Source of the DNA: Gautieria morchelliformis
Taxonomy: Eukaryota > Basidiomycota > Agaricomycetes > Gomphales > Gomphaceae
NCBI GenBank assembly: GCA_015179125.1
Contig: WHVA01000005.1
Span: 1-64,000 of the forward strand
Direction of reading: 5' to 3'
DNA length: 64,000 nt
Shown: positions 1 to 10,469 of the stretch, one piece after another
Layout: each line of letters opens with the position of its first letter
Numbering within the stretch: position 1 is the first letter of the stretch
Notes under the pieces: generated by a model
Database searches by the model: none
The model's input: the letters and a program-made list of their open reading frames with translations, nothing else
Told to the model about the DNA's origin: nothing
Program-made: the position numbers and the translations under genes

Positions 1-15
1 AGGGTTGCCCTTACA
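1..15 (-). mobile_element. Terminal 15 bp of a Gypsy-type LTR
   Basis: These 15 bases match the plus-strand end of the LTRs that finish at 34841 and 39758 (AGGGTTGCCCTTACA). The break falls inside the gag-like reading frame that follows, so an LTR or element of this family was inserted there; the rest lies outside the window. The expected 5-bp target duplication would be GCGAG at 16-20, but the partner copy is not visible. Confidence 0.7.
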
Positions 16-939
16 GCGAGCTCCGCATCCATAATCCTCCATCCGGAATAATCTCCCTCACGCATCTCTGCCAGGCGGCGGTTATGGAACATGAAATGGT
101 ATTGGAGCACCGATGACCACTCGTATCTCGTATAAATTTGATACAGGATGCGCAGGTACTCCGAGCAACCGTGTGTCACTTGGTGTATGGCCGTAAAATT
201 TCCTGACGATATGATAAAAAATTGGAGCAGCTCGAAGTAAGTTACCACGGGGTCATAAAGAGCGCGGAAAGATGGGTAATCCCTGGGGGAGGCATCCCTC
301 TCCTGCTGTGTAAATTCTCCCTCGTCCGAAATCGCAAAAGTCTTTGGTTTGGGCTTCTCCTTCATGTTGGTATCCAATTTGAAAAGATGACCAGGTCGGA
401 ACTCATGCTAAGCAACAGCCAGCTGCAGCGCAGACTCGATGTGAGGGAAGGTTCGATCAAGAGACATACCTGATGCAGGGTTGAGGGATACGGGTGGCAC
501 AAAAGAAGATCCTTGCGGCAGTGAGGGCACTGAAGGAGGGAGAGACAACGAAATGTTGGGAGGCATCAGGGAGGCAAACGTGTGCGGCTGCGGCTGAGAA
601 GGCTGCTGCGGCATTGGGACCAACTGCTGTTGCAACGATGAGGAGGGCAGGGACTGCTGTGGCGTCGAAGATGTTGAAGGACTGCTGCTGAGGCGCCCCC
701 TGTGGTGCTTTCTGTGACTGCTGTAGTAATGAGAGCAGTGTCGCCATAGACGACTCCAGCAACGTAAGGTGTTGGTCCGTAGCGGACGTTGTTGGAAACG
801 GGGGAGTGGGCCCAGACCCGTCACCAGAAGGAGCATCAGGTTGAGGGGAAGGAGTGGGAATGGCGTCGGTAGCAGAGCAAGCAGGTTGCTTCTCCCTAGA
901 TCGAGAGTTGTGCGGTGCAGAGCCGTCGTGAGGAGTCAT
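16..939 (-). pseudogene. Broken retroelement gag-like gene
   Basis: On the minus strand a coding-like frame starts at the ATG at 939 (MTPHDGSAPHNS), runs through a Ser/Pro/Gln-rich stretch, shifts frame near 685, meets an in-frame TAG at 408-410 and then continues open to the LTR border at 15. The last ~65 residues (FTAIHQVTHGCSEYLRILYQ, then a segment containing EMREGDYSGWRIMDAEL) have the look of the gag-like proteins that are repeated in Agaricomycete genomes. One frameshift, one nonsense codon and the LTR insertion make it non-functional. The family assignment rests on recollection of similar fungal sequences and is moderate. Confidence 0.5.
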
Positions 940-1014
940 TGAGGAATGTTCTATTTGAAAGGATAGGACAGAACGGCAGAAAACGGTGCCACTGCGCAGA
1001 GCCACGGAGGTCAA

Positions 1015-1589
1015 ATACCTGCAAAAATCGAGAGCTCGAAGCCTTAACGGCTATCGAGCGCAATATGAGTGAGAAGGATGCGAAGAAAGGGGAGAGTAGG
1101 AATGGATGTGTATATACTATCAGGGACAATAGAACTCTGTGGACGGTGGACAATGCGAGCTGAGACCCACGTGACTCGTTGTCATCAAAATCAAAAAGTG
1201 AATCGCGCCCGTAACGGTGGTTGTGGGCATCGCTTATGTCATGATTGGTAAGCTTAGTCAGCCGACCAATCGCGAGCCAGCTCCACTTACCAGTCCAATC
1301 GCAAGCGAGCGGCGCAGCCGCGAGCCCGGTCTGTTTAGGTCAGCGCGGCACAGCCGCGAGCTACTAACGCTGCGCAGCAGCGTTCCAGGTCACGTGACCG
1401 GTTCGCGACCATACGCGAGGGTGGTCCGTGCACGACCCTTCGCTTGGTATAAAGAGAGCGATGCTGCAGAACCGCACTCTCCACTGGTGTCCTCCTGTGT
1501 TCTGGCTGTACTGGTGGGCTTACTATTGCTTTGGCTGGGGTCTTGGTGTCTTTCTGTGTGTCTCTGGGCTTCTTTGGCTGTGAACTGAC
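1015..1589 (+). other. GC-rich stretch without a clear gene
   Basis: No convincing gene is present. The 1290-1480 part is GC-rich with repeated GCGCAGCCGCGAGC-like words, and a TATA-like GGTATAAAG lies at 1447-1455, so it may be the remains of a promoter or LTR. Short open frames here have no recognisable content. Confidence 0.3.
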
Positions 1590-2090
1590 ATCAGCTTCTG
1601 CTTGAATGTCCTGTATATTTTTTGATATTTTTTCGCAAATAGCTATCAATACACCTAACTTGCTAACCTTAATAATAGCCAACTTAAATATCCTGTACAT
1701 TTTTTGATATTTTTTCGCAAATAGACATCAATAAATCTAACTTCCTAAGCTTAATAACAGCCAACTTAAGTATCCTGTACATTTTTTTGATATTTTTTCG
1801 CAAATAGATATCAATAACTTATTCTGACTTTGTTAAAGTTAATAACAACTTCTGTTTTAATGTAGTGTGTTTTTTTTTATCTGTTTTCAAAAAATAAATA
1901 TAGATCTCAATGAATTATCCTGACTTTGCTAAACTTAATACCAGCTTCAGCTTAAATGTACTGTACATTTTTTTGACATTTTTTCAAAAGGTAGATATCA
2001 ATAAATTATCCTGACTTTGCTAAAATTAATGACAACAGCTGCTTAAATGTGGTTTCTTTTGCTATTTTATATGTCACAAAATAGATACTG
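1590..2090. repeat. AT-rich tandem repeat, unit about 82-98 bp
   Basis: About six imperfect copies, each containing CTGTACATTTTTTTGA, a run of T, CAAATAGATATCAATAA and a CTAAACTTAATAACAGC-like segment. The word CTGTA(T/C)AT recurs at 1611, 1693, 1775 and 1961, giving an 82-bp period in the first copies and looser spacing later. It directly abuts the minisatellite that follows. Confidence 0.85.
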
Positions 2091-2103
2091 ATACATGTCC
2101 CTG

Positions 2104-2872
2104 ATATGTGTGAGGAGACGTTATGTGTGGGGACACGTTACATGTGAGGACACGCTACCTGTGGGGACACATTACATGTGAGGACATGCTACCTGTGGGG
2201 ACACGCTACCTGTGAGGACACGTTACATGTGGGGACACATTATGTGTGGGGACACCTTACATGTGAGGACATGCTACCTGTGAGGACACGTTACGTGTGA
2301 GGACATGCTACCTGTTGGGACATGTTACATGTGGGGACATGCTACATGTGAGGAAACCCTATGTGTGAGGACATGCTATGGGTGAGGACAGGGTATGTGT
2401 GAGGACACGCTACAGGTGAGGACACGCTATGTGTGAGGACACGCTATGGGTGAGGACATGCCATGGGTGAGGACATGCCATGGGTGAGGACACACTACGT
2501 GTGAGGACATGCTACGGGTGAGGATAGTGTATGTCTGAGGACACACTGCGTATGAGGACAGGGTATGTGTGAGGACACACTATGTGCAAGGACATGCTAC
2601 GTGTGAGGACATACTACGTGTGAGGACATGCTATGGATGAGGACACGCTATGGGTGAGGACATACTACATGTGAGGACACGCTACACGTGAGGACACGCT
2701 ACACGTGAGGACACGCTACACGTGAGGACACGCTACACGTGAGGACACGCTACACGTGAGGACATGCTATGGGTGAGGACACGCTATGGGTGAGGACATG
2801 CTACGGGTGAGGACACGCTACAGGTGAGGACATGCCATGGGTGAGGACACACTATGGGTGAGGACATGCTAT
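2104..2872. repeat. 17-bp minisatellite, about 45 copies
   Basis: Tandem copies of a 17-bp unit close to GTGAGGACACGCTACAC, with variants (GGGGACACATTACATGT, GTGAGGACATGCTATGG). The most homogeneous block is at 2670-2765. Since 17 is not a multiple of 3, the array cannot keep one coding frame, so the short open frames inside it are not genes. Strand asymmetry is strong: the plus strand is G-rich and carries one GAGGACA per unit. Confidence 0.95.
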
Positions 2873-3910
2873 CTACTGAGGTTATTAGCTGTTCAACTGC
2901 CTCTTTGGTCACCAGGCAAAACAGATCGCATAGATCTGACTTCGTACTATCCAGTCCTGGCATGTATAGTGGTTAGCTCACATGAGTGTGAGCGAGGGGC
3001 ACCCAGCCCTCAGATACAAAGGGATCAATTCACCACTCCCCGATGGATCAACTGCCTTTATTGTCAAGCTTGGAACACCGATCAATGAAGGCAACTTGGA
3101 TGGGAGTGCAGATTAAACTGAGGACACCCATCACAAGAGAAGGAAATGTCCTGCATATCATCACATCTGTCTGCCTTGGGACTCATGCTTGGGATTTACT
3201 CAACAACAACCAAGGAAGGGACAGAGCACATCAAATCCGACTGCATTTTGGGTCTTCCCCCATTTCTGATTTTGGTATTGTTTCTCACCGGAGGATCAGC
3301 TGGAATATCTATATAAAAGCATTGTCAAAATTAAGGATCCCCAAGGTCACTATTGGATCTATTTCACAATGCACAAGGGCAAGGAATTGCTACTGGAATG
3401 TAACATGTAAACTGTTCACTTTTGACATTTTGATGAGTCCTTTCATGGTGGATTTCCTGATGGCATTCCTGCATGGTTCCAAGACAGTGCAGTGACTCCC
3501 AAAGTGGCACATCAACCATGGAATGGAGCCACTTTTCTGTTCTATGAGATGAAAGCCTTCTCAAAGCTTTGAAAGCTGTGGATTATGACAATAGGCACAA
3601 TCTTATAATATCTGATGATTCAGTCAAGACCATGACCACTTTCATGTCTAGAGTTGCTGCGAGGACCATCACAGATGTAGAGAGGGAGGTCTGCATGTTC
3701 GCATCTAGTGTACGCACACTACACACCAGGGAACACCCTACGCATACTGGGTGCACTAGGAGAACCGCAGTGCAGGTTGCAGCACAGAAACACTTTATCA
3801 AAGCTCCTCAAGGCCCTTAAGTTGGTATCCCTGCACCTTGGGCAACCCAGCTGATAATGAGGTGTATGACCCAGACCTTTATGAAGTAGATGATAGGTAT
3901 ATATGAACAT
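2873..3910 (+). pseudogene. Degenerate coding remnants of unknown family
   Basis: From about 3290 the plus strand holds a decayed coding-like frame (DPQGHYWIYFTMHKGKELLL, later FHGGFPDGIPAWFQDSAV and HQPWNGATFLFYEMKAF) interrupted by stops and frame changes; a different frame is open at 3569-3820 (LIISDDSVKTMTTFMSRVAA). I do not recognise the family. Position between a minisatellite and a solo LTR suggests transposon-related or dead repeated sequence. Confidence 0.3.
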
Positions 3911-4121
3911 CCAATATGGTGAAAATGCTTATAATCATCACACCTTTTGAGGCTATACACACAGGGAGCACATGATATAAAGGGAAACATGAGAAGAGGA
4001 TATATTGTACATGCATTTTATTTACCCCAATGCATTCGACCTTACCGATGCATTTGACCTAAACCCCCGCGCGAAGCGCGGGCACCCACCTAGTAGACCC
4101 TGAACAAGGTGTCCCTTGTCC

Positions 4122-4344
4122 TGTTAGTAATCGGGACGATGACACTGCCGAGGCAGAGCCGGCACGCACTTAGCCAGAAGTTCGAGATCGCTCTCGACCC
4201 CGGGTTGCTGGTGCACCGGCATCGCATCGGCACAGCAGCTCGAAGATATTAGTAATGTAATGGACTTCATATTTTGTATATAAAGGCAGAACGATCTCAA
4301 GTAGATCGTAGAATAACAGTCTATCATTACTCCTTCGTTCCACA
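4122..4344 (+). mobile_element. Solo LTR of a Copia element
   Basis: A 223-bp sequence starting TGTTAGTAATCGGG and ending CTTCGTTCCACA. It is the same LTR family as those of the complete element at 10249-14742, but in the opposite orientation. A perfect 5-bp target duplication, TGTCC, flanks it (4117-4121 and 4345-4349). No internal element sequence follows, so it is the product of LTR-LTR recombination. It carries a TATA-like TATATAAAGG inside. Confidence 0.93.
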
Positions 4345-5568
4345 TGTCCATTCCAGCTTTGTTCGGTTAGATCTGTCGGCCGATGGGAAGCCGCAGGTCG
4401 GGTCTGGCTTCTGGCTTGAGTGGGTTGGAGTCATCTACCATGCGTGCCATCCAGTTCAGGACTTGTCTTGGGAACTCATTGCTAAGAACTGGGCACACAA
4501 GTTGTTGTAAGGTGACTAAGCATTGATTTTCATGATTGGAAGGGAATACGTGATCTTTCTGAATTCGCCGTGATTATCATCGAGTTGTACACACTGTAGA
4601 AAACTCCGACATTAGATTTCGGTACCTTTTACACAAACGGCAATAATCAGTACCTTTGAGCACTGACAAATCAGTGCTCAAAAATATCATTAAATGAACA
4701 CCAAAAATAAGTGCTTTTGAGCACTGATTTTCAGATACTAAGAAACATGCAGGTATGTGAAAAAAAAAAAAAAAAAGAAACACGATCGCCCCCTTCACTC
4801 CGCCGAGCGCATGTTAGACCATTAGGCGTACAGAGCAATTTACTCTTGTTATCGAACCGAGGCCGCCAAGTAATTAGCGCCGCCGCCACTATAGCATGAA
4901 ATAATTGCTCACCAACATCGTGGCGGCCAATGTACCTTGTACGCGCGTCCGAATTTTTCCCCCCAAGTAATTTGAATCTCCGACCCGTTTGAATTCTAAC
5001 TCGTCTCTTCCCACCATGACCACGGCCAACAGAAAACAAACTATAATGCTTTCCCTCATCAATTTTTTGATCGTGCCCAGTTATGATGGAGCGTACTAGC
5101 AGGAAAATGCGGAGTATGTGCACAATCGTGATGTTATCGCGTGATCCCACTCAACACCCGCATCAAAAAGCTCTTCTTACAAATAATATCGCGGGGTTGG
5201 GTAAAATCACGGTGGTTTAGAGGGTGCCTCCTGGTAAGCTACTCTTTCATTGAAAATACCATGCATATACTCAAAATATTATTGCTACGTGCCCCTCTGC
5301 TGCTCTCGCTCTTGCACTCTGGGTCTTGCTCTCGCACCATCTCCCCTCGCCTGCTCATTCTCACAATAGACCGCTCCCGCCCTCGCTCTCGCCATATGTC
5401 CCCTCGGCTGCCCTCGCTCTTACAATAGACCACTTCTGCTCCCACTCACATGGAGGTTGCGAGAGGTGAGTGTGGGGGCTGGGCTGTCGCAAGTATTGGG
5501 AACCATGTTGCATGCCTTATATGCCTACCTTCCTCATCGCTCACATGCTCACATTCCGATCCTTCCAG
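4345..5568. other. Intergenic stretch, no supported gene
   Basis: No gene can be supported. At 4640-4740 there is a cluster of self-complementary words (GAGCACTGA...TCAGTGCTC) related to a second cluster at 6590-6770; both share the word TAGATTTCGGTACC, so they may be two decayed copies of one small repeat. A 16-A homopolymer lies near 4760, and a CTCGCTCT-type low-complexity stretch lies at 5290-5430. Confidence 0.3.
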
Positions 5569-6457
5569 CATACGCAGTCCTATCAGACCCCCAGGTGCGC
5601 CGATGAACATCTCTACTATTCCTTAACTCAACCTGACCACTGTATTTCTTTTTTGTACAGAAACGCGGCCTTTATGATCGACATGGGGAGGTACGTGTTG
5701 CAATTCGCCCTTGTCATTGTTCTTTGAGCTCCCTTTATTTTACTTCGTCACTTATCATTTTATACTTGCCCGGATGTGAGCTGACAAATATTACCCTTCC
5801 CCCTCATCCAGGAAGGCCTGACACAACATCAAGGCGGTCAGCACCCCAATCCCTTCGATATGTTTTTGTCCTTCTTCGGTGGCGGCGGACGTGAGTCGTT
5901 TCATTGTGAATTTATCGTTCTGCATGCTCAAAATGATACTTTGCCGTATAATACTCCTCGTACTCATGTGCCATATCATCCATGACACTTGTGATCCTGT
6001 GACACTGCTGCAGCCCAACAACAGGAGGTCTGCCGCGGGCCCATGATGACAAGCGACTTTGAGGTGAACCTCGAGGATATGTACAAGGGTGTCGAGATCG
6101 ATATAGGTTCCAAACATCGCCTTTGCGTGATTTCTGCACTGACAATTATGCTTTCGAAGCCCATTCCGATCCTGCCTTTGGCTTTCATCTCCATTTCTCA
6201 TGATCCTGTGACTCGGTATCCAGTCCATGATTAACAAAAAGGTCCTCTGTGACCACTTCCGCGGCTCCGGAGGACTCGCACATCCAGACGTGTTCCACGT
6301 GCTCGTTCCGCACATGCAGCACTACACGCTCAATGTCCCCGTGGGCATTGCCAAGGGCAGTAAGTTCGTGTTTGAGGGTGAGGGCGACGAGAGCCCGGAC
6401 TCGGAGGCGGGCGACGTCATTATACGCGTCCTGGGCAGGAAGAACAAGGGCGGTTAG
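5569..6457 (+). pseudogene. Truncated DnaJ (Hsp40, Scj1/ERdj3-like) pseudogene
   Basis: Short exons of a type I/II DnaJ gene can be followed: 5569-5594 (AYAVLSDPQ, end of the J domain), 5661-5690 (KRGLYDRHGE), 5812-5890 (EGLTQHQGGQHPNPFDMF, the Gly/Phe region), 6014 onward (MTSDFEVNLEDMYKGVEID, start of the substrate-binding domain) and 6224-6457 (HYTLNVPVGIAKGSKFVFEG then ESPDSEAGDVIIRVLGRK). Introns between them have GT-AG borders and keep phase up to the 6014 exon. The first ~50 residues with the HPD catalytic motif are absent, most of the CXXCXGXG zinc region is deleted near 6270, the last intron no longer keeps frame, and the C-terminal half is missing. In an intact relative the product would be an Hsp70 co-chaperone, probably in the ER. 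Confidence 0.82.
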
Positions 6458-6958
6458 CGGCGGATGGAGACGAGTTTGTATAGCACCGAGAGCATTGGGG
6501 TTGAGGAGGTGTGTAGGGCGACGTTGGATGGGTTGGGACATAGCTTTCATTCTGTCTTTCAGTAATAGAAAGCACTGTTATATTGTGTTCTAAAGTACCA
6601 TTTATAAGTAACTTAAGAACTGAAAATCAGTGTTCTAGGGCACTGAAAGCGGACATTCTAGCTACTAGATTTCGGTACCAAGCTTATCGAGAGGAAGCGT
6701 CAAAAATCTGCTCCCTGGATACTTATTATCAGTAACTTGGGTACTGAAAAATTGGTGCGTAATGTACTTATATTAAGTGCCCCGAGTTACTGCAGTGTAC
6801 ATGTACCTGCGATTGGCTCCGATATTCGTCTCCGGGAAGTATCGTATCTCTCGGCGGATCATTTAGTATCGTCATTCCTTCGCCACCCGCGCAGACAATA
6901 GAATAAATTGGGGCATAGAACCAAATTAGTTATCCATCATTCCATGCGCGAAGTCCTT
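6458..6958. other. Intergenic stretch between DnaJ remnant and ATPase gene
   Basis: No gene seen. 6590-6790 holds the second cluster of self-complementary words (CAGTAACTTGGGTACTGAAA and relatives) that also occurs near 4620-4760. Confidence 0.3.
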
Positions 6959-9161
6959 TCAGATCATCGAGTCTGGCAAGTTTGGCCTGCCGCGATTCCA
7001 GTCGCTCACAACGTCAAGCACGGTGTCGATGTGCTCCGTCGAGAATGATGCACCACTCTCCAGCGCTATGCACTGCGCACTTCCGACTGCATTCTTGATC
7101 TAGGGACTGCATTAGCACTTCCATGTATCGTAAGGAAAGAAAGAATGCGAACCTGCCGCCCATTCATCGAGTGCCTTGCGAGGCGGTTGAGTTCCTCGTC
7201 GCTGATTTCGCCAGCACTCTCTGCTACCTTACCATAGAACGTTCTCCAGATCGCTTTGCGAGACTCAAAGTCCAGGTCGGGATATTTTATGGAGAAATGA
7301 ATCCGACCTACAATAGTAGTTAGTTGATCCAACAAGGTAAACAAAAGTTCAATCATCCAAACTTTCGAATGCCGCATCGCACTGCTCAATCATATTTGTT
7401 GTCAGTATCAAGATGCCTTGGTAATACTCCAATTGCCTGAGGAAAATCGAGACCAGAGCGTTCCGCTTAACATCCGTTCCACTCCTCTTCTGCAAGAAGA
7501 CCTCAGCTTCGTCAAGCAATAGCACCGCGTCCCACATCTGGGCTAGCTCGAGTATCTTTGCCAAGCGCTGGTCCAAATCACTGGGCTCAATCCCGAGCTC
7601 TCCCGCAGTGACTACGTACAAGGGGCGGCGAGTGATCTCGGCCACAGCTTCTGCTGTGAGGGTCTTGCCAGTCCCTGGGGCCCCGGACAAGAGCCCTATA
7701 ATCCCCTTCCCTTTCCCACGGACAACGTCATCAAAGTGCTTGGAGTGGGCTACGTGTTGTTTAACAAGCGAATAGATGAGTTTCTTTTGTTTGACACCCA
7801 GGACCAGCAGTCGGAAGGCTTCGTCTGTCCAGACAATGTCTTCTAAACGGTCCATGGCAAACCCACCTAGGTGTGGACGGCCGAAAGTGAGTATGCTGAC
7901 TATATGCGCGTATGAGGTTAGCACATACCCCACATCTTAACACCAAAACAGAAACCGAGCAAAATGGGTGTGCAGATCATGCACTGCTCATCGGTAAGCC
8001 TATCCGGGTCCAGTCGCTTGTAGACTGGGAGGTTAAAGGTGCAGTTCGGTTCGAAAATGCGAAACGCGGCGGGATCGATCATCACACGTCCGTATGTCTG
8101 AAGATCCCATACATCCATCAGTACCCATGAAAAGGGGAAACTGTAACTGCAGTCGCCTACATTGAATTTGAACCGTTTGGGTTCACCCTCTTTAGTCATG
8201 CTCTCGCCCTTCTCAATCCTGGTCTCGCGCATCGCCAGGCCGCTAATCTCGTTGTAGCTATGGCTAAGCTTGTTTAAGGTTACGAACTTCCTTCCCCTGC
8301 TGACAGCATGGCCGCAAATCGCGTCCTTATCCTTGTGATACTTGAGAGGGTACACTGTTAAATGCTGGATCCTGCGTGCTCCGACAAACGGGTCAATCTC
8401 GAGACTATTCCGGGCGAGCCCAAAGGATGTCCCATCGTTAGTGATGAAATCACACTCGATCGCAGTGTATCGGCTGAGGTCTCTTCTTTGCTTGGGTAAG
8501 ACGCTTCGAGCTATAAGTATTTGTGCCTGTTCCGTCATGTGATGGTAGTAATACACGAGAGTGTTTGGCGCGAACAGTGCCCATAAAAGGACGTATGTAA
8601 TCTCTTCGTGAGCGGTGAGTTTCTTGAAGTCAGCGATGTTGTTTCCATGATCCTCTTCGATGTATTGGAGTGCCACCTTGAGATCAGCGATGAGTGCGAC
8701 GTCCTGCAAGTCTTTCGATTGCTCCTTCTCCAGCCTATTCTCAAGGCCAAAGTGAGAGTAGAAGAATAACTTCGGATTGGCCTTAAAATGCACAATAGGA
8801 AGCGAGATTAAATCAACTGAAGGCAATTTCACTCACGAGTGGCGGGTTTCGATTGAGCTCCAAGCCTTGCACGTCACTGTTTATATCCATGAGCACATCA
8901 CATAACGCCTGGCTCTTGATCTCTATCTCTGTACGCTCGAGCTGTCCCTTGTGATTGATAATGCGCACAACGATGAGCGCAGGCTTCTTGTCGGACACTC
9001 GTTTCTTGACGGGTTTGTGTGTTTTTCGGAGGGTATCGGAAAATGTCCGTCTGGATGGGAAAAAGCTCAGTTGCAGGGCCGCATATCATTGCCGAAAAAT
9101 TAACGGACAGGTCAAAGCTGGTCAATTGCATATCGTTACAGTGAGAGACACGAGAGGTCAT
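6959..9161 (-). CDS. AAA-family ATPase (fungal DUF7025-type)
   Basis: Minus-strand gene with five consistent exons: 8998-8837, 8781-7929, 7866-7363, 7307-7153 and 7099-6959 (stop TGA). The four introns are 53-62 nt, GT-AG, and the exons sum to exactly 605 codons. Exon 2 encodes the conserved N-terminal region that precedes the ATPase core in this large fungal family (LTAHEEITYVLLWALFAPNT, FKFNVGDCSYSFPFSWVLMD). Exon 3 has Walker A GAPGTGKT, Walker B VLLLDEAEVF and LILTTNMIEQCDAAFESRIH around the sensor/arginine region. The start is the weak point: at 9000-9161 similar family sequence (LTSFDLSVNFSAM...GPATELFPIQ, from an ATG at 9161) is in another frame with no room for an intron, so either the copy is frameshifted near 9020 or a sequence error exists. 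Function beyond ATP hydrolysis is unknown. Confidence 0.83.
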
Positions 9162-9552
9162 AACGGGAGATGCTCACTATTGATCATAGCGAGCAATACG
9201 ATTTTGAGGAGGGGTCGGTTCTGAGCTCTGCTGATCCACTAAACTCATGTTGAGGCCTGCCGTTGCTGTTAGTTCGAGGTCAAAGGAGGATTGAGGCCTG
9301 AGAGGCAGCTCTTAAGCATGCCTATGTATGTCGACACACATAAAGTGGCAGTTAAGCCGTGGGGGCAGGGCTGTGGGCCGCAGCATGTTCATAAGCTTCA
9401 TGGCAATGAACTTCTACGCAGAGGGTCTGACCCCCAGGCTATCTCACAGCTGGCATCACATTCCGCCCAATCTGGACAGCAACCCCGGTGCAAAGTGGCT
9501 ATGCTATCACGCATGGCGGTCCCCACCTCGCCAAGTCGGATTCAATGCTCAA

Positions 9553-10248
9553 CGTTCATCATTCATGCGTGCCAGTGAATCTAAACCCTTGATGTCTACA
9601 CTTGTTCCATTTGGCGCAAGGCACTGTGGAGAACCCACCAATTGTTAGATTGACGAATAGCATAACTCAGTTGAAATATACACAGTCGAGCCCTAACGCA
9701 TTCATGCGTGCCACTGAATCTAAACACTTGATTTCTACACTTCTTCCATTTGGCGCAAGGCACTGTGGAGAACCCACCAATTGTTAGATTGACGAACAGC
9801 ATAACTCAGTTGAAACCTATACAGTCGAGCCCTAACGCATTCATGCGTGCCACTGAATCTAAACACTTGATGTCTACACTTCTTCCACTTGGCGCAAGGC
9901 ACTGTGGGGAACTCACCAATTGTTAGATTGACGAACGGCATAACTCGGTTGAAACATACACAGTCGAGTCCTAACGCATTCATGCGTGCCACTGAATCTA
10001 AACCCTTGATGTCTACACTTCTTCCACTTGGCGCAAGGCACTGTGGGGAACTCACCAATTGTTAGATTGACGAACGGCATAACTCGGTTGAAACATACAC
10101 AGTCGAGTCCTAACGCATTCATGCGTGCCACTGAATCTAAACCCTTGATCTCTACACTTCTTCCACTTGGCGCAAGGCACTGTGGGGAACTCACCAATTG
10201 TTAGATTGACGAACGGCATAACTCGGTTGAAACATACACAGTCGAGTC
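9553..10248. repeat. 139-bp tandem repeat array, left part
   Basis: Five copies of a 139-bp unit. The word CCTAACGCATTCATGCGTGC starts at 9692, 9831, 9970 and 10109, exactly 139 bp apart, and the first unit begins near 9553. Copies differ by a few bases, the last three being most alike. The array is interrupted at 10248 by the Copia element, and one more copy follows it at 14743. The minus-strand open frames of about 100 codons here are by-products of the repeat. Confidence 0.95.
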
Positions 10249-10469
10249 TGTGGAACGAAGGAGATATAATAATCTGATATTCTACGGTCTGTACAAGAGC
10301 ATCTGTCCTTATATACTAATTATGATGTTCCTATATTACCAATCTCTTCGAGCTGCTGTGCCGATGCGATGCCGGTGCACCAGCAACCCGGGGTCGAGAG
10401 CGATCTCGAACCTCCGGCTAAATGCGTGCCGGTTCTGCCTCGGCGGTGTCATCGTCCCGATTACTAACA
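10249..10469 (-). repeat. 3' LTR of the Copia element
   Basis: 221 bp, plus-strand ends TGTGGAACGAAGG and CGATTACTAACA, so it begins TGTTAG and ends CCACA in element orientation. The last 17 codons of pol lie inside it. Related to the solo LTR at 4122-4344. Confidence 0.95.

Noticed and set aside
2104-2872. CRISPR-like array
   Set aside because: Units are contiguous 17-bp tandem repeats without spacers, in a eukaryotic genome.
9735-10197. Minus-strand proteins of about 100 residues over the 139-bp repeats
   Set aside because: The unit length is not a multiple of three, each copy reads the same sequence in a new frame, and no start context or splice pattern supports a gene.
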